DNA of 64,000 nucleotides, taken from contig CAWDJV010000003.1 in assembly GCA_963802795.1 (NCBI GenBank), positions 419,670 to 483,669 of the forward strand, read 5' to 3'. This stretch comes from JAIBJN01 sp963802795 (lineage in GTDB: Bacteria; Actinomycetota; Thermoleophilia; Gaiellales; Gaiellaceae). The notes under the pieces are model-generated. The model was not told where the DNA came from. It saw nothing but the letters and a program-made list of their open reading frames with translations, and searched no databases. Below are positions 34,357-45,028 of this stretch, piece after piece. How positions within the stretch are numbered: the stretch's first letter is position 1; each line of letters starts with the position of its first letter. The translations under genes were made by a program, and so were the position numbers.

Positions 34357-34466
34357 AGCAAGATCTTCCCAACGAACCACCCTGCGCCGAACGAGATCGC
34401 CACGATCGTGACGAGCACGACCGCCGCGAGCACGATGACGCTCAGCCGCTCGCCGACGCTTGGCAT
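34353..34466 (-). CDS. Very small membrane protein, 37 aa
   Basis: MPSVGERLSVIVLAAVVL is followed by more hydrophobic residues and GAGWFVGKILL: essentially one membrane helix. The ATG lies inside the 3' end of folC (25-base overlap) and the stop overlaps the GTG of the zinc-ribbon gene (GTGA). This chain of overlaps supports it as a translated gene. Function unknown. Confidence 0.5.
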   Translation of the reverse strand: MPSVGERLSVIVLAAVVLVTIVAISFGAGWFVGKILL

Positions 34467-35575
34467 GGTAGACACGGAGGGCGGACGGAGGCGAGGTCTG
34501 CCAGCAGGTAGAGAGACCCCACGACGAGCACGGCGCCCTCCGGCCCCGCGAGCTCGCGCGCGCGGGTGACCGCCTCCGAGGGCAGCGGCACGACCTCGAC
34601 GCCGGCGAAGTACGGGGCGGCCAGGGGAGCGAGTTGCTCGGCCGGGAGGGCCCGCGAGCTGGTGGAGCTCGTGGCGACGAGGCGGTTCGCCAGCGCGGAG
34701 AGAGCGGCCAGCATTCCCACCGAGTCCTTGTCCTCGAGGATGGAGACGACGAGCACCCAGTCGGCCTGCGGGAGGCGGCCGAGCAGATAGCCGACGCCGG
34801 CGAGATTGTGCGCGCCGTCCCAGATCTCGAGCGGTGCCTCCCCGACGCGCTCGAGCCGTCCCGGAACGGAGAGGTCCCGAAGCGCCGCGGGATCGACCGG
34901 TCTCCCGAGGAAGGTCTCGGCCGCAGCGTGCGCGAGCGCGGCGCTGGAGCCGGAGACGACCGTCACCCCGGCGGCGCCCGCCGCGCGCGCCGCTTCCTCC
35001 CAGTCGGGCTCGCCGAGAACCACCTGCGCGCCGGGTTGCACGACCGCGAGCTTCTCGGCGGCGATCGCCTCGCGCGTCGGCCCGAGCACCTCCGTGTGCT
35101 CGAGGGCGACGTTCGTCAGGACGACCACCGAGGCCTCGAGCACGTTGGTCGCGTCGTGCCGCCCTCCGAGCCCGGCCTCCACGACCGCGACGTCGACACC
35201 GGCTGCGGCGAACTCCGCGTAGGCCGCCGCCGTCAGGACCTCGAACTGCGTCGAGCCGAGAGCCTCGGCGTCGGGACGCACCCGCGCCAGCGCGGCCTCC
35301 AGGTCGGCGTCCCCTCCCCCCACCCGGATGCGCTCGGCCCACGAGACGACGTGCGGCGACGTATACGTGCCGACAACGAGCCCCTCCGCCTGGAGAAGAG
35401 CCTCGACCATGCGCGCGGTCGTCGTCTTCCCGTTCGTGCCGACGACGTGAATCGCGGGGAGCGCCCGCTGCGGCTCCCCGAGCCGGGCCAGGAGCTCGCG
35501 AATCCGCCCCAGCCCGAACTCCTCGGGCCACGGGGTGAGGCTTTCCAGCCAGGCGATCTCAGCGCTCGAGGGCAT
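34442..35575 (-). CDS. folC: Folylpolyglutamate/dihydrofolate synthase
   Basis: 377 residues, Mur-ligase-like. P-loop HVVGTNGKTTTARM near residue 46, GLGGRHDATNVL near 130 and the second-domain block IWDGAHNLAGVGYLLG near 268 are the FolC landmarks. It adds glutamate to folates. ATG at 35575 lies 16 bases inside the end of valS; family similarity (AEIAWLESLTPWPEEFGLGR) starts there. Usual valS-folC order. Confidence 0.94.
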   Translation of the reverse strand: MPSSAEIAWLESLTPWPEEFGLGRIRELLARLGEPQRALPAIHVVGTNGKTTTARMVEALLQAEGLVVGTYTSPHVVSWAERIRVGGGDADLEAALARVRPDAEALGSTQFEVLTAAAYAEFAAAGVDVAVVEAGLGGRHDATNVLEASVVVLTNVALEHTEVLGPTREAIAAEKLAVVQPGAQVVLGEPDWEEAARAAGAAGVTVVSGSSAALAHAAAETFLGRPVDPAALRDLSVPGRLERVGEAPLEIWDGAHNLAGVGYLLGRLPQADWVLVVSILEDKDSVGMLAALSALANRLVATSSTSSRALPAEQLAPLAAPYFAGVEVVPLPSEAVTRARELAGPEGAVLVVGSLYLLADLASVRPPCLPCQASASG

Positions 35576-37976
35576 CGAGCTCGCGCCGGTAGCGTTCGAG
35601 CTTCTCGCGCTCGCCCTCGACCACCTCGGGAGGCGCATTCGCGACGAAGCGCTTGTTTCCGAGCATTCCCTCGGCTCGGGCGACCTCCTTGCGAAGGCGG
35701 GCGATCTCGCCGTCACGGCTTCCGTTCACGGGCAGCTGCTCCTTGCGGACGACCGCCTCGAAGATGCGCCGCTCCTCCTCGTCCAGCTCCACGAGCACTC
35801 CGCTCCGGCGGGCGATCGCAGCGGCGTCCTGGACGCGCTCGAGCGCATCGAGGTCGGAGGCGAAGCGCCCGTCCCGCTCGGGCCAGGACGCGACGACGAG
35901 ACGGGTCTCGCGCGCGGGAAGCTGCGACCAGATCTCCTCGGTCACGTGGGGCACGACCGGATGCAGCAGCAGGAGCAACCGCTCGAGCGCGGCGAGCGCC
36001 GTCGAGCGTGCATCGACGTCGCCCGCATAGAGCCGCGGCTTGATGGCCTCCGCGTACCAGTCGCAGAAGTCGTCTCGCGCGACGCGGTAGAGGGCTTTGA
36101 CGGCGGCCGCAAAATCGAACCGCGCCCACGCTTCCTCCAGCTCGACCTGTGCGGCCTCGAGCCGCGCGAGGATCCACCGCTCCTCGGCGGACTGCGGCGT
36201 GAGACCGGGCGCGGCACCCTCCGCGTTGGTGAGCAGAAGCCGCGCGACGTTCCAGAGCTTCACGCAGAGCCAGCGACCCTCCTCCACCATGCCCGGCGCG
36301 AAGCGGACGTCCTGCGTCGACGACATCTTCAGGAGCCCGTAGCGGGTCGCGTCGGCGCCGTGCTCGTCGATGACGTCGAGCGGGTCGATGCCCGTCCCGA
36401 GGCTCTTCGACATCCGCCGCCCGTCGGGGGCAAGCACCGTCGAGTGGATGATCACGTTGGTGAACGGGACGTCGCCGACTAGCTCGAGGCCCGTCCAGAT
36501 CATCCGGTTCACCCAGAGGCGGATGATCTCGCGCGCCGTCGAGTCGACGTCGCCCGGGTAGTAGCGGCGTAGGTCCTCGGTGTCCTCGGGCCACCCCAGC
36601 GTCGCGAACGGCCAAAGGGCCGACGAGAACCAGGTGTCGAGCACGTCAGGATCGCGCGCGAGCTCTCCGGAGCCGCACTCGCCGCAGGACTCGGGCGGCG
36701 GCCACGCGCATGTGACGTGGCCGTCGGGGCAGTACCAGATCGGCAGCTGGTGACCCCACCAGAGCTGGCGGGAGACGTTCCAGTCCGGGATCTCCTCGAG
36801 CGAGCGGACGGCGAAGGCATGCTGCGACTCAGGGTGGTAGCGGACGCGGCGCTCGCGCAGCGCCTCGAGCGCCGGCCTGCGCGGCTCCTCCATCGCGCAC
36901 CACCACTGGAGCGAGACGAGCGGCTCGATGCGGGTGTGGCAGCGCTCGCAGGTGCCGACGTTATGACGGTAGTGCTCGCGGCGCTCGAGCTGCCCGCGCT
37001 CGCGGAGCCAGTCGACGACGGCGGCGTCGGCCTCCTCCTGGGAGCGCCCGGCGAGCTCGCCCGCGGCATCGTTCATGCGTCCGTCGGGGCCGATCACTGC
37101 GAGCTCGGGCAGATCGTGGCGGCGGCCGATCTCGAAGTCCACCGGATCGTGGCCGGGAGTGATCTTGAGCGCTCCCGTGCCGAACTCCGGGTCGACGAGG
37201 TCGTCCGCGATCACGGGCACGCGCCGCTCGACGAACGGCACGATCACCTCCTTCCCGACAAGGTCTCCGTACCGCTCGTCATCGGGATGGACGGCGACGG
37301 CCACGTCGGCGAGGATGGTCGCCGGGCGCACCGTGGCGATCGTGATCGCGCCGGAACCGTCGGCAAAGGGATAGAGCGCGTACGTGAGCGTGTCGTCCAT
37401 CGGCTCGTGGACGACCTCGAGGTCGGAGATCGCCGTCTCGTGGAAGGGGCACCAGTTGACGATGCGGTTCGCGCGGTACATCCAGCCTCGGTCCCAGCAG
37501 TGGACGAAGAAGCGCATGACCGCCTCGATGTAGTCGTCGTCCATCGTGAAGCGCTCGCGGTCGTAGGCGAGCGAGGCGCCGAGCCTGCGGTACTGGCCCA
37601 TGATCGTCCGGCCCGTCTCCTCGAGATGCCGCCAGACCCGTTCCACGAAGGCCTCGCGGCCGATCTTCTTCCGGGACGTTCCCTCGCGCACGAGCTGCTT
37701 CTCGACGACGTTCTGCGTCGAGATCCCAGCGTGGTCGTACCCCGGCTGCCAGAGCGTGTCGAACCCGCGCATCCGGTGCCAGCGGACGAGCGCGTCCTGG
37801 AGCGCTCCGTTCAGCGCATGGCCCATGTGGAGCGCGCCCGTCACGTTGGGCGGCGGCACGCAGATGACGAAGGTCTCGTCCCGCCGCCTGCCGGCTCCGG
37901 CGCGGTACAGGCCCTCCTCCTCCCACGTCCGCTGCCAGCGCGCCTCGATCTCGTCAGGCCGGTACGTCGGCTCCAT
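35559..37976 (-). CDS. valS: Valyl-tRNA synthetase
   Basis: 805 residues, on the short side for ValRS. HMGH at about 50-53 (GALHMGHALNG) and RMSKSLGTG near 515 form the ATP site. The CP1 editing domain has FGTGALKITPGHDPVDFEIG. Cysteine pairs (CERCH, CGECG) suggest zinc. The C-terminal coiled-coil arm is present (IARLRKEVARAEGML to the end). It charges tRNA-Val. Divergent from the TPR/cyclase gene; followed by folC with overlap. Confidence 0.97.
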   Translation of the reverse strand: MEPTYRPDEIEARWQRTWEEEGLYRAGAGRRRDETFVICVPPPNVTGALHMGHALNGALQDALVRWHRMRGFDTLWQPGYDHAGISTQNVVEKQLVREGTSRKKIGREAFVERVWRHLEETGRTIMGQYRRLGASLAYDRERFTMDDDYIEAVMRFFVHCWDRGWMYRANRIVNWCPFHETAISDLEVVHEPMDDTLTYALYPFADGSGAITIATVRPATILADVAVAVHPDDERYGDLVGKEVIVPFVERRVPVIADDLVDPEFGTGALKITPGHDPVDFEIGRRHDLPELAVIGPDGRMNDAAGELAGRSQEEADAAVVDWLRERGQLERREHYRHNVGTCERCHTRIEPLVSLQWWCAMEEPRRPALEALRERRVRYHPESQHAFAVRSLEEIPDWNVSRQLWWGHQLPIWYCPDGHVTCAWPPPESCGECGSGELARDPDVLDTWFSSALWPFATLGWPEDTEDLRRYYPGDVDSTAREIIRLWVNRMIWTGLELVGDVPFTNVIIHSTVLAPDGRRMSKSLGTGIDPLDVIDEHGADATRYGLLKMSSTQDVRFAPGMVEEGRWLCVKLWNVARLLLTNAEGAAPGLTPQSAEERWILARLEAAQVELEEAWARFDFAAAVKALYRVARDDFCDWYAEAIKPRLYAGDVDARSTALAALERLLLLLHPVVPHVTEEIWSQLPARETRLVVASWPERDGRFASDLDALERVQDAAAIARRSGVLVELDEEERRIFEAVVRKEQLPVNGSRDGEIARLRKEVARAEGMLGNKRFVANAPPEVVEGEREKLERYRRELDALER

Positions 37977-38056
37977 GCGGCTGATTCTACGGACGGTGTT
38001 CTTGGCGAAACGTGCCCGCTAAGGCAGACTTCGTAGATGCTCCGGAGCCTCGGAAC

Positions 38057-39985
38057 GTGAGCCAGGTCGTCCAGGATCCCCTCGAAGCGGGGCGCGAGGC
38101 CCTGCGGCGGCACGACTGGCCCGAGGGCTACCGGCTCCTGAAGGCTGCCGACGAGGCGAGCGAGCTCGATCCCGCGGACATCCTGCTTCTCGGCGAGGCT
38201 GCGGTCTGGAGCGGGCACATGGACGAGGTCCTCCCGTACATGGAGCGCGCCTACCGCGGCTATCTCCAGGCGGGCAACACCCTGCGTGCCGCGTACGTCG
38301 CGACGCTGATCGCCCACGACCTGAAGAACAATTTGCTGACGTCGCAGGCGAACGGGTGGATGGGCCGCGCGAAACGCCTGCTCGACCTCGAAGAGGAAGC
38401 TTCCGAGCACGGCTACTGGGCTCTCCAGCAGAGCCTCGTCGCGCTCGGCGCGGGCAATCTCACGGAGGCCCTCGCGTTCGCGCGGCGAGCCGAGGAGCTG
38501 GGCCGCCGCTTCGGAGACCGCAACCTCGAGATCCGGGGTCTTCAGCGCCAGGGCAACGTCCTGATCGAGCAGGGCGAGGTGGCCGAGGGGAAGCTCCTCC
38601 TCGACGAGGCGAGCGCGGCCGCGCTCGCCGGAGAGCTCGACCCCATCTCGACCCTGACCGTCTACTGCAACACGATCGGCGCCTGTCGCGACGTCGCGGA
38701 CTTCGAGAGCGCCGGCGAGTGGGCCGAGCGCGCGAGTGACTTCTGCGACACGAACGGCACCAGCGCGTTCCCGGGCATGTGCCGGGTCAACCACGCCGAG
38801 GTGATGAAGTTCAAGGGCCGCCTGAGCGAGGCGCAGGACCTGGCCGACCGCGCCGGCGCCGAGCTGCGCGTCTGGAACCCGCGGATCGCGGGGGCCGCGT
38901 TCTACGAGCTCGGCGAGGTCCGGCTGCGGCTGGGCGAGCTGGCCCAGGCCGAGCAGGCCTTCCGCGAGGCCGACGAGCTCGGGCGGACGCCCGAGCCCGG
39001 CCTCTCGCTGCTCCGGCTCGCACAGGGAAACGTCAAGGGCGCGCTCGCCTCCATCCGGCGAACCGCGGGGGACGAGTCGCGCAGCCTTCCCGCCCAGGCG
39101 CGCATCCTCCCGGCCGCGGTCGAGATCGCGGCCGCCGCTCGAGAGGCGGACGAGGCCGCCCGCTACGCCGAGCGGCTGGCGTCGATCGCCGACGTCTACG
39201 AGACCTCGGCGCTCAAGGCCTCAGCAGCGTATGCAGCGGGACAGGTGGCACTCGCGCGCGGCGAGGCCGACAGCGCCTACCGCGCCTTTCAACGGGCGCG
39301 GACGACCTGGGAGTCGAACGGCGCGACCTACGACGTCGCGCGCGCGCGCGAGCAGCTGGGCCGCGCCCTGCACGAGAGCGGCGACGAAGACGGGTCTCTC
39401 TGGGAGCTCCACGCGGCAGCCGCGCGGTTCGAGCGGCTCGGTGCCGCCCGCGATGCCGAGCGCGTCGCCGGGCTCCTCGCGCGCGACATGAGCACCGAGG
39501 TCATGAAGACGTTTCTCTTCACCGACATCGTCGGCTCGACCGAGCTCGCGAGCGCGGTCGGCTCCGACCGCCATTGGGTCAACCTGCTGCGCCGCCACGA
39601 CGACGCACTGCGCAGCATCTTCGCCGACCACCAGGGGCAGGTCGTCGACCACACCGGCGACGGGTTTTTCGCCGCGTTCGAGGACGCGGCCGATGCGATC
39701 GGCGCCGCCATCGCCGTCCAGCGCGCGATCGACCAGGACTTCGAGTTCGACATCCGGATCGGCGTTCACCGGGACGGCGCGCTCCAGACGCGCGAGAACT
39801 ACCACGGCAAGGGCGTCCACGCCGCCGCCCGGATCGGCGCCGAGGCGGACGGGCGCGAGATCCTCGTCAGCGAGGCGACCATGGAGAATCTGCCTCGTTT
39901 CGACGTCAGCAACCACCGAGCGATCACGCTGAAGGGCTTCAAAGAGCCCATCTCGGTCTGCTCGGTCGGTTGGCAGTCCGCGTAG
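38057..39985 (+). CDS. TPR-repeat protein with C-terminal class III adenylate cyclase domain
   Basis: About 642 residues. Residues 1-475 are helical tetratricopeptide-like repeats (for example WNPRIAGAAFYELGEVRLRL). The last 160 residues form a class III cyclase homology domain starting MKTFLFTDIVGSTELA. Metal-binding aspartates are present (FTDIVGST and HTGDGFF). The usual catalytic Asn-Arg pair of GxxVNxAAR reads GKGVHAAARI, so Asn is replaced by His; activity may be altered. GTG at 38057 has GGAG nine bases upstream; GTG at 38012 is an alternative 15 codons longer. Cytosolic; probably nucleotide signalling or a nucleotide-binding sensor. Confidence 0.88.
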   Translation: MSQVVQDPLEAGREALRRHDWPEGYRLLKAADEASELDPADILLLGEAAVWSGHMDEVLPYMERAYRGYLQAGNTLRAAYVATLIAHDLKNNLLTSQANGWMGRAKRLLDLEEEASEHGYWALQQSLVALGAGNLTEALAFARRAEELGRRFGDRNLEIRGLQRQGNVLIEQGEVAEGKLLLDEASAAALAGELDPISTLTVYCNTIGACRDVADFESAGEWAERASDFCDTNGTSAFPGMCRVNHAEVMKFKGRLSEAQDLADRAGAELRVWNPRIAGAAFYELGEVRLRLGELAQAEQAFREADELGRTPEPGLSLLRLAQGNVKGALASIRRTAGDESRSLPAQARILPAAVEIAAAAREADEAARYAERLASIADVYETSALKASAAYAAGQVALARGEADSAYRAFQRARTTWESNGATYDVARAREQLGRALHESGDEDGSLWELHAAAARFERLGAARDAERVAGLLARDMSTEVMKTFLFTDIVGSTELASAVGSDRHWVNLLRRHDDALRSIFADHQGQVVDHTGDGFFAAFEDAADAIGAAIAVQRAIDQDFEFDIRIGVHRDGALQTRENYHGKGVHAAARIGAEADGREILVSEATMENLPRFDVSNHRAITLKGFKEPISVCSVGWQSA

Positions 39986-40034
39986 CCCGCGCCCTGGTGC
40001 GCGTGCGCTCTGAGCGCGAGCTCGAGGAGCAGCG

Positions 40035-41357
40035 ATGCATGTGTCAGAAGAGCTGACTTCTACACCGGCCGAACGGCTGGCACGTCTCATTCGCGACGGC
40101 GAGGTCTCGGCACTCGAGGTCGTCGAGGCACACCTCGAGCGCATCGCACGCGTCAACTCCGCGCTCAACGCTGTCGTTCAGCTCGACGCCCAGCGCGCCG
40201 TCAAGACTGCGGAAGCTGCGGATCGCGCTCGCGCAGACGGTGCGGCGCTCGGGCCGCTGCACGGCGTGCCGTTCACGGCCAAGGACAACTTCCTGACGGC
40301 CGGCGTCGTTACCGCCGTCGGCGTGCGGGAGCGCTCGGCGGTCGTGCCGACAGAGGATGCGACGGCCGTTGCGCGCATGCGCGCAGCTGGGGCGATCCTC
40401 CTCGGCAAGACCAACTGCCCACCCTGGGGCAGCGGGGGTTTCACCGACAATGAGGTCTACGGACGCACGAACAATCCCTATGACGCCGGGCGAACGCCGG
40501 GCGGCAGCAGCGGCGGCGAGGCGGCGATCATCGCTGCCGGCGCCTCGCCCTGCGGGCTAGGCAGCGACTCGGGCGGCAGCCTGCGCCAGCCGGCACATTT
40601 CTGCGGCACTGCTTGCATCAAGCCCACGGCAGGGCTGGTGCCGGTCACCGGCGTGATCGATGACGGCGGCCAGTTCGGCGCCGTCAGCGACCCCCGGACG
40701 CAAGTTGGCCCGCTGGCTCGCGCTGTTCGCGATGTCGCCCTGGTCCTGTCGGTGATCGCCGGACCGGACCGGCGCGAGCCGGACGTTCCTCCGATCGCGC
40801 TCGGTGACGCCGGGGAAGTGGAGCTGAGCCGATTGCGTGCGTTTGTCGTGTACCAGAACGACTTCGCCACGGCGACCCACGAGACCGTCGCCGCAGTCGC
40901 GGCTGCCGTGTCGGCACTGGCGGACGTCGGTGTTGTCGCGGAGTTCGGTGAGCTTCCGGGCGGCGGGCATGAGCTGACGCGTGAGATCTGGGCTTCGTAT
41001 GGCGGCGGCATGTCGAGCGCGGCCGCCTACGTCCTCTTCCGGCGCTGGGACGCCTACAGGCGGCGAATGCTCGAGTTCTTCGAGCCGTACGACCTGATCC
41101 TCTCGCCCACATTCGACGGGCCGGCGCCGAGCCATGACGAGGTCGACGAGGACGAAACATGGAACGGTGTTAGCTACACGACACCGTTCAACCTCACCGG
41201 CTGGCCGGCGGCAATCGTCCGTGCCGGGACCGCCGGCGCGGGGCTGCCGCTCGGCGTCCAGATCGTCGCCCACCCCTGGCACGACCATGTTGCGCTCGCC
41301 GCGGCCGCTTGTGTCGAGGCGGCGCTTGGTGGGTGGCGGGCGCCGACAGGCCCTTAG
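40035..41357 (+). CDS. Amidase signature family hydrolase
   Basis: 440 residues. The Ser-cisSer-Lys triad is visible: Lys in PFTAKDNF near residue 81, cis-Ser in TPGGSSGGEAA near 157, and nucleophile Ser in LGSDSGGSLRQP near 180. The C-terminus has SYTTPFNLTGWPA and LPLGVQIVAHPWHD, typical of the family. It hydrolyses an amide; GatA is unlikely because no gatC/gatB is near and the length is short. GAGGAG precedes the ATG. Tandem with the cyclase gene, convergent with clpX. Confidence 0.94.
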   Translation: MHVSEELTSTPAERLARLIRDGEVSALEVVEAHLERIARVNSALNAVVQLDAQRAVKTAEAADRARADGAALGPLHGVPFTAKDNFLTAGVVTAVGVRERSAVVPTEDATAVARMRAAGAILLGKTNCPPWGSGGFTDNEVYGRTNNPYDAGRTPGGSSGGEAAIIAAGASPCGLGSDSGGSLRQPAHFCGTACIKPTAGLVPVTGVIDDGGQFGAVSDPRTQVGPLARAVRDVALVLSVIAGPDRREPDVPPIALGDAGEVELSRLRAFVVYQNDFATATHETVAAVAAAVSALADVGVVAEFGELPGGGHELTREIWASYGGGMSSAAAYVLFRRWDAYRRRMLEFFEPYDLILSPTFDGPAPSHDEVDEDETWNGVSYTTPFNLTGWPAAIVRAGTAGAGLPLGVQIVAHPWHDHVALAAAACVEAALGGWRAPTGP

Positions 41358-41436
41358 CAGGCGGAGCGAGGAGCAGGGCTCTGGACGACGAGCTCCGATG
41401 TTCAGGGCCTTCGCCGCGCCGTACTGACGCGCGGCT

Positions 41437-42711
<1,275 letters not shown>

Positions 42712-42746
42712 GTCTCATTCCTTTTAGCGCGAAATCGCCGATCTGA

Positions 42747-43358
42747 CTAGGACGCCGCCGCCATCGCGGGGGTACCGCGGTGAGCGATGACTGTGTCGAT
42801 GATGCCGTAATCGAGCGCTTCCTGCGCGGTCATGAAGTAGTCCCGCTCCATGTCCTTGCCGACCTTCTCGAGGTCCTGCTTCGTGTGGTTCGCGATGATC
42901 TCCTCGAGCAGGCGCTTCATGGAGAGCGTCTCCCGCGCCTGGATCTCGATGTCGGTCGCCTGGCCCTGGAAGCCGGCCGAGACCTGGTGGATGAGGATCT
43001 TGGAGTGCGGCGTCGCCATCCGCTTTCCGTCGGTTCCGCCCGCGAGGAGCAGCGCGCCCATCGACATGGCGATCCCGACGCAGATCGTCTGCACGTCGGG
43101 CTTGATGTACTGCATCGTGTCGTAGATCGCCATGCCGGCGTAGACCGAGCCGCCCGGCGAGTTGATGTAGATGGAGATGTCCTTGTCGGGATCCTCGGAC
43201 TCCAGGTGGATGAGCTGCGCCACGACCAGGTTCGCGATCTGGTCGTCCACCGGCGTGCCGAGGAAGATGATGCGTTCGTTCAGCAGCCGCGAGTAGATGT
43301 CGAAAGCGCGCTCGCCTCTCGACGTCTGCTCGACGACCATTGGGATCAACGGGCTCAT
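42747..43358 (-). CDS. clpP: ATP-dependent Clp protease proteolytic subunit
   Basis: 203 residues. The catalytic triad is Ser in GIAMSMGALLL near 98, His in PHSKILIHQV near 123 and Asp in ERDYFMTAQEALDYGIID near 172. ATG at 43358 has GGGAGG just upstream and overlaps the tig stop (ATGA). Only one clpP is present here, whereas many actinobacteria carry clpP1-clpP2 at this place; a second copy may lie elsewhere. Confidence 0.97.
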   Translation of the reverse strand: MSPLIPMVVEQTSRGERAFDIYSRLLNERIIFLGTPVDDQIANLVVAQLIHLESEDPDKDISIYINSPGGSVYAGMAIYDTMQYIKPDVQTICVGIAMSMGALLLAGGTDGKRMATPHSKILIHQVSAGFQGQATDIEIQARETLSMKRLLEEIIANHTKQDLEKVGKDMERDYFMTAQEALDYGIIDTVIAHRGTPAMAAAS

Positions 43359-44713
43359 GTGCCTCCCTCGCTTCCTGGCGTCCATATCTTCATCTCGGTA
43401 GGTGCTTTCTCCTTCTCCGGCGTCCAGAGCTTCTCCCGGGCGCGCGCGAGCTCGACCGGGATCCGCTCGACGTCCGCGACCACCGCGTCGAGCGCCTTGC
43501 GCATGCGCAGGTCGGCGCGGAGCCGCTCGAAGCCGTCGCCCTCACGGGTCGCGGCGAGGACCTCGTCGGCGTTCTCGCCGGCCTCCTCGGCCTGCTCGCG
43601 GACGAGCGTCTCGACCTCCTCGTCGACAATCTCCAGCTCGAGCTCGTCGGCGACGGCGTCGAGGACGAGCTCGCGCTTGAGCGACTGCTCGGCCTCGGCG
43701 CGCAGCCGCTCGATCACCTGCTCCTGAGTCTGACCCGTCATGGCCAGGTACGTCTCCAGGTTGACGCCGCGCCGCTCGACGGTGCGGACGAAGCCGGTGG
43801 CGAGCTCGGCCGTCCGGCGCTCGACCATCGGGTCGAGCGAGCCGAACGAGGACGCCTCGACGAGCGCGTCGATCGCGTTCTGGCGAAGCACGACCTCCAG
43901 CTCGGCGTCGAGCTGCTCCTGGAGTCCCGACTCGATGTCGGCGCGTAGATCGCCGAGGGTCTCGAACTCGCTCGCCGCCCGCGCCAGGTCGTCGTCGAGC
44001 GGAGGCAGGACCTTTTCCTTGAGTTCGGTGACACGCACCGAGACTGCGGCCGTCCGCTCGTCGGGGAGCTCGAACTCGACCTCCTTCTCCTCGCCGACGG
44101 CCATGCCGACGAGCGCCGCCTCGATCTCGTCGACGAGCCTGCCGGTCCCGACCTCGAGCACGTAGTCGCGCTGAGTCGTTGCGCCCTCGTCGCCGTCCAG
44201 GTCGACGACGACCACGTCGCCGGGCTGCGCCGGCCGGTGGTCGATCGAGGCGAGCTCCGCCACGGTGCCGCGGAGATACTCGAGCTCGGCGTCGACGAGC
44301 TCGGAGGGGAGGTCGGGCTCCGGCGCTGCGACCTGGAGGCCCTTCCGGTCGGCCACGCGCGGCTTCGGGACGACCGCGACGGTCGCCGTGAAGCTGAAGG
44401 TCTCACCGTCGTCCGGAGGGCCGCCCACGGCCTCCACCTCGGGGCTCGCGACCGGCCGGACGCCCGATGTGGCCGCCGCGGTCCAGAACCAGCCGTCGAG
44501 GTGGCTGCGAACCGCCTCCTCCCAGAGGGCTTCGCGCCCGACCCGGGCGACGACCACCTGGATCGGCGCCTTTCCCTTCCGGAAACCGGGGATCCGAAGC
44601 GAGCCCGCGAGGTCCGACGCGGCGTGCTCGAGGGCGTGCTGAACGTCCTCCTCGGGCACCTCCACTTCGAGGCGAACGCGGCTTTCCGGCAGCTCTTCGA
44701 CCTTCGTCCTCAC
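43355..44713 (-). CDS. tig: Trigger factor
   Basis: 452 residues. The N-terminal ribosome-binding domain has the signature GSLRIPGFRKGKAP near residue 38. The PPIase (FKBP-like) domain lies about 155-245 (GDVVVVDLDGDEG) and the long helical C-terminal chaperone domain follows. It binds nascent chains at the ribosome exit. GTG at 44713 begins MRTKVEELPESRVRL, the usual start; the frame beyond is antisense to the DUF167 gene. Confidence 0.96.
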   Translation of the reverse strand: MRTKVEELPESRVRLEVEVPEEDVQHALEHAASDLAGSLRIPGFRKGKAPIQVVVARVGREALWEEAVRSHLDGWFWTAAATSGVRPVASPEVEAVGGPPDDGETFSFTATVAVVPKPRVADRKGLQVAAPEPDLPSELVDAELEYLRGTVAELASIDHRPAQPGDVVVVDLDGDEGATTQRDYVLEVGTGRLVDEIEAALVGMAVGEEKEVEFELPDERTAAVSVRVTELKEKVLPPLDDDLARAASEFETLGDLRADIESGLQEQLDAELEVVLRQNAIDALVEASSFGSLDPMVERRTAELATGFVRTVERRGVNLETYLAMTGQTQEQVIERLRAEAEQSLKRELVLDAVADELELEIVDEEVETLVREQAEEAGENADEVLAATREGDGFERLRADLRMRKALDAVVADVERIPVELARAREKLWTPEKEKAPTEMKIWTPGSEGGT

Positions 44714-44752
44714 TGCGAGCCATTGTGTCAGAACTGTGTCGGTGTCCCGGAC

Positions 44753-45028
44753 ATGGCCCGAGTCGCGATAACCGTCTCTCCCGGCGCGGCCCGGACCGAG
44801 CTCGTCGGCCGGCACGGCGACGGCTGGCGCGCGCGGATCGCGGCCCCGCCGGAGCGTGGCCGCGCCAACCGCGCCCTCATCGAGCTGCTTGCCGAGGCGC
44901 TCGACATCCCTCGGGACCGGGTGACGATCGTCGCCGGCCGGACCGGCCGCCGCAAGCTGGTCGAGGTGGAGGGCCTCGAGGCGCCGGAGCTGCACCGGCG
45001 CCTCGAGGCTGCTCTCAGGGCAAGCTGA
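44753..45028 (+). CDS. DUF167 (YggU) family protein
   Basis: 91 residues covering the whole small domain: RVAITVSPGAARTELVGR at the start, ERGRANRALIELLAEAL in the middle, and VAGRTGRRKLVEVEG near the end. The family is widespread, small and cytosolic, with no proven function. It diverges from tig (39 bases between starts) and its 3' end overlaps the convergent protease gene by 14 bases. Confidence 0.9.
   Translation: MARVAITVSPGAARTELVGRHGDGWRARIAAPPERGRANRALIELLAEALDIPRDRVTIVAGRTGRRKLVEVEGLEAPELHRRLEAALRAS

Noticed and set aside
40035..41357. GatA subunit of the tRNA amidotransferase
   Set aside because: The protein is shorter than GatA and no gatB or gatC lies nearby. A general amidase is the safer call.
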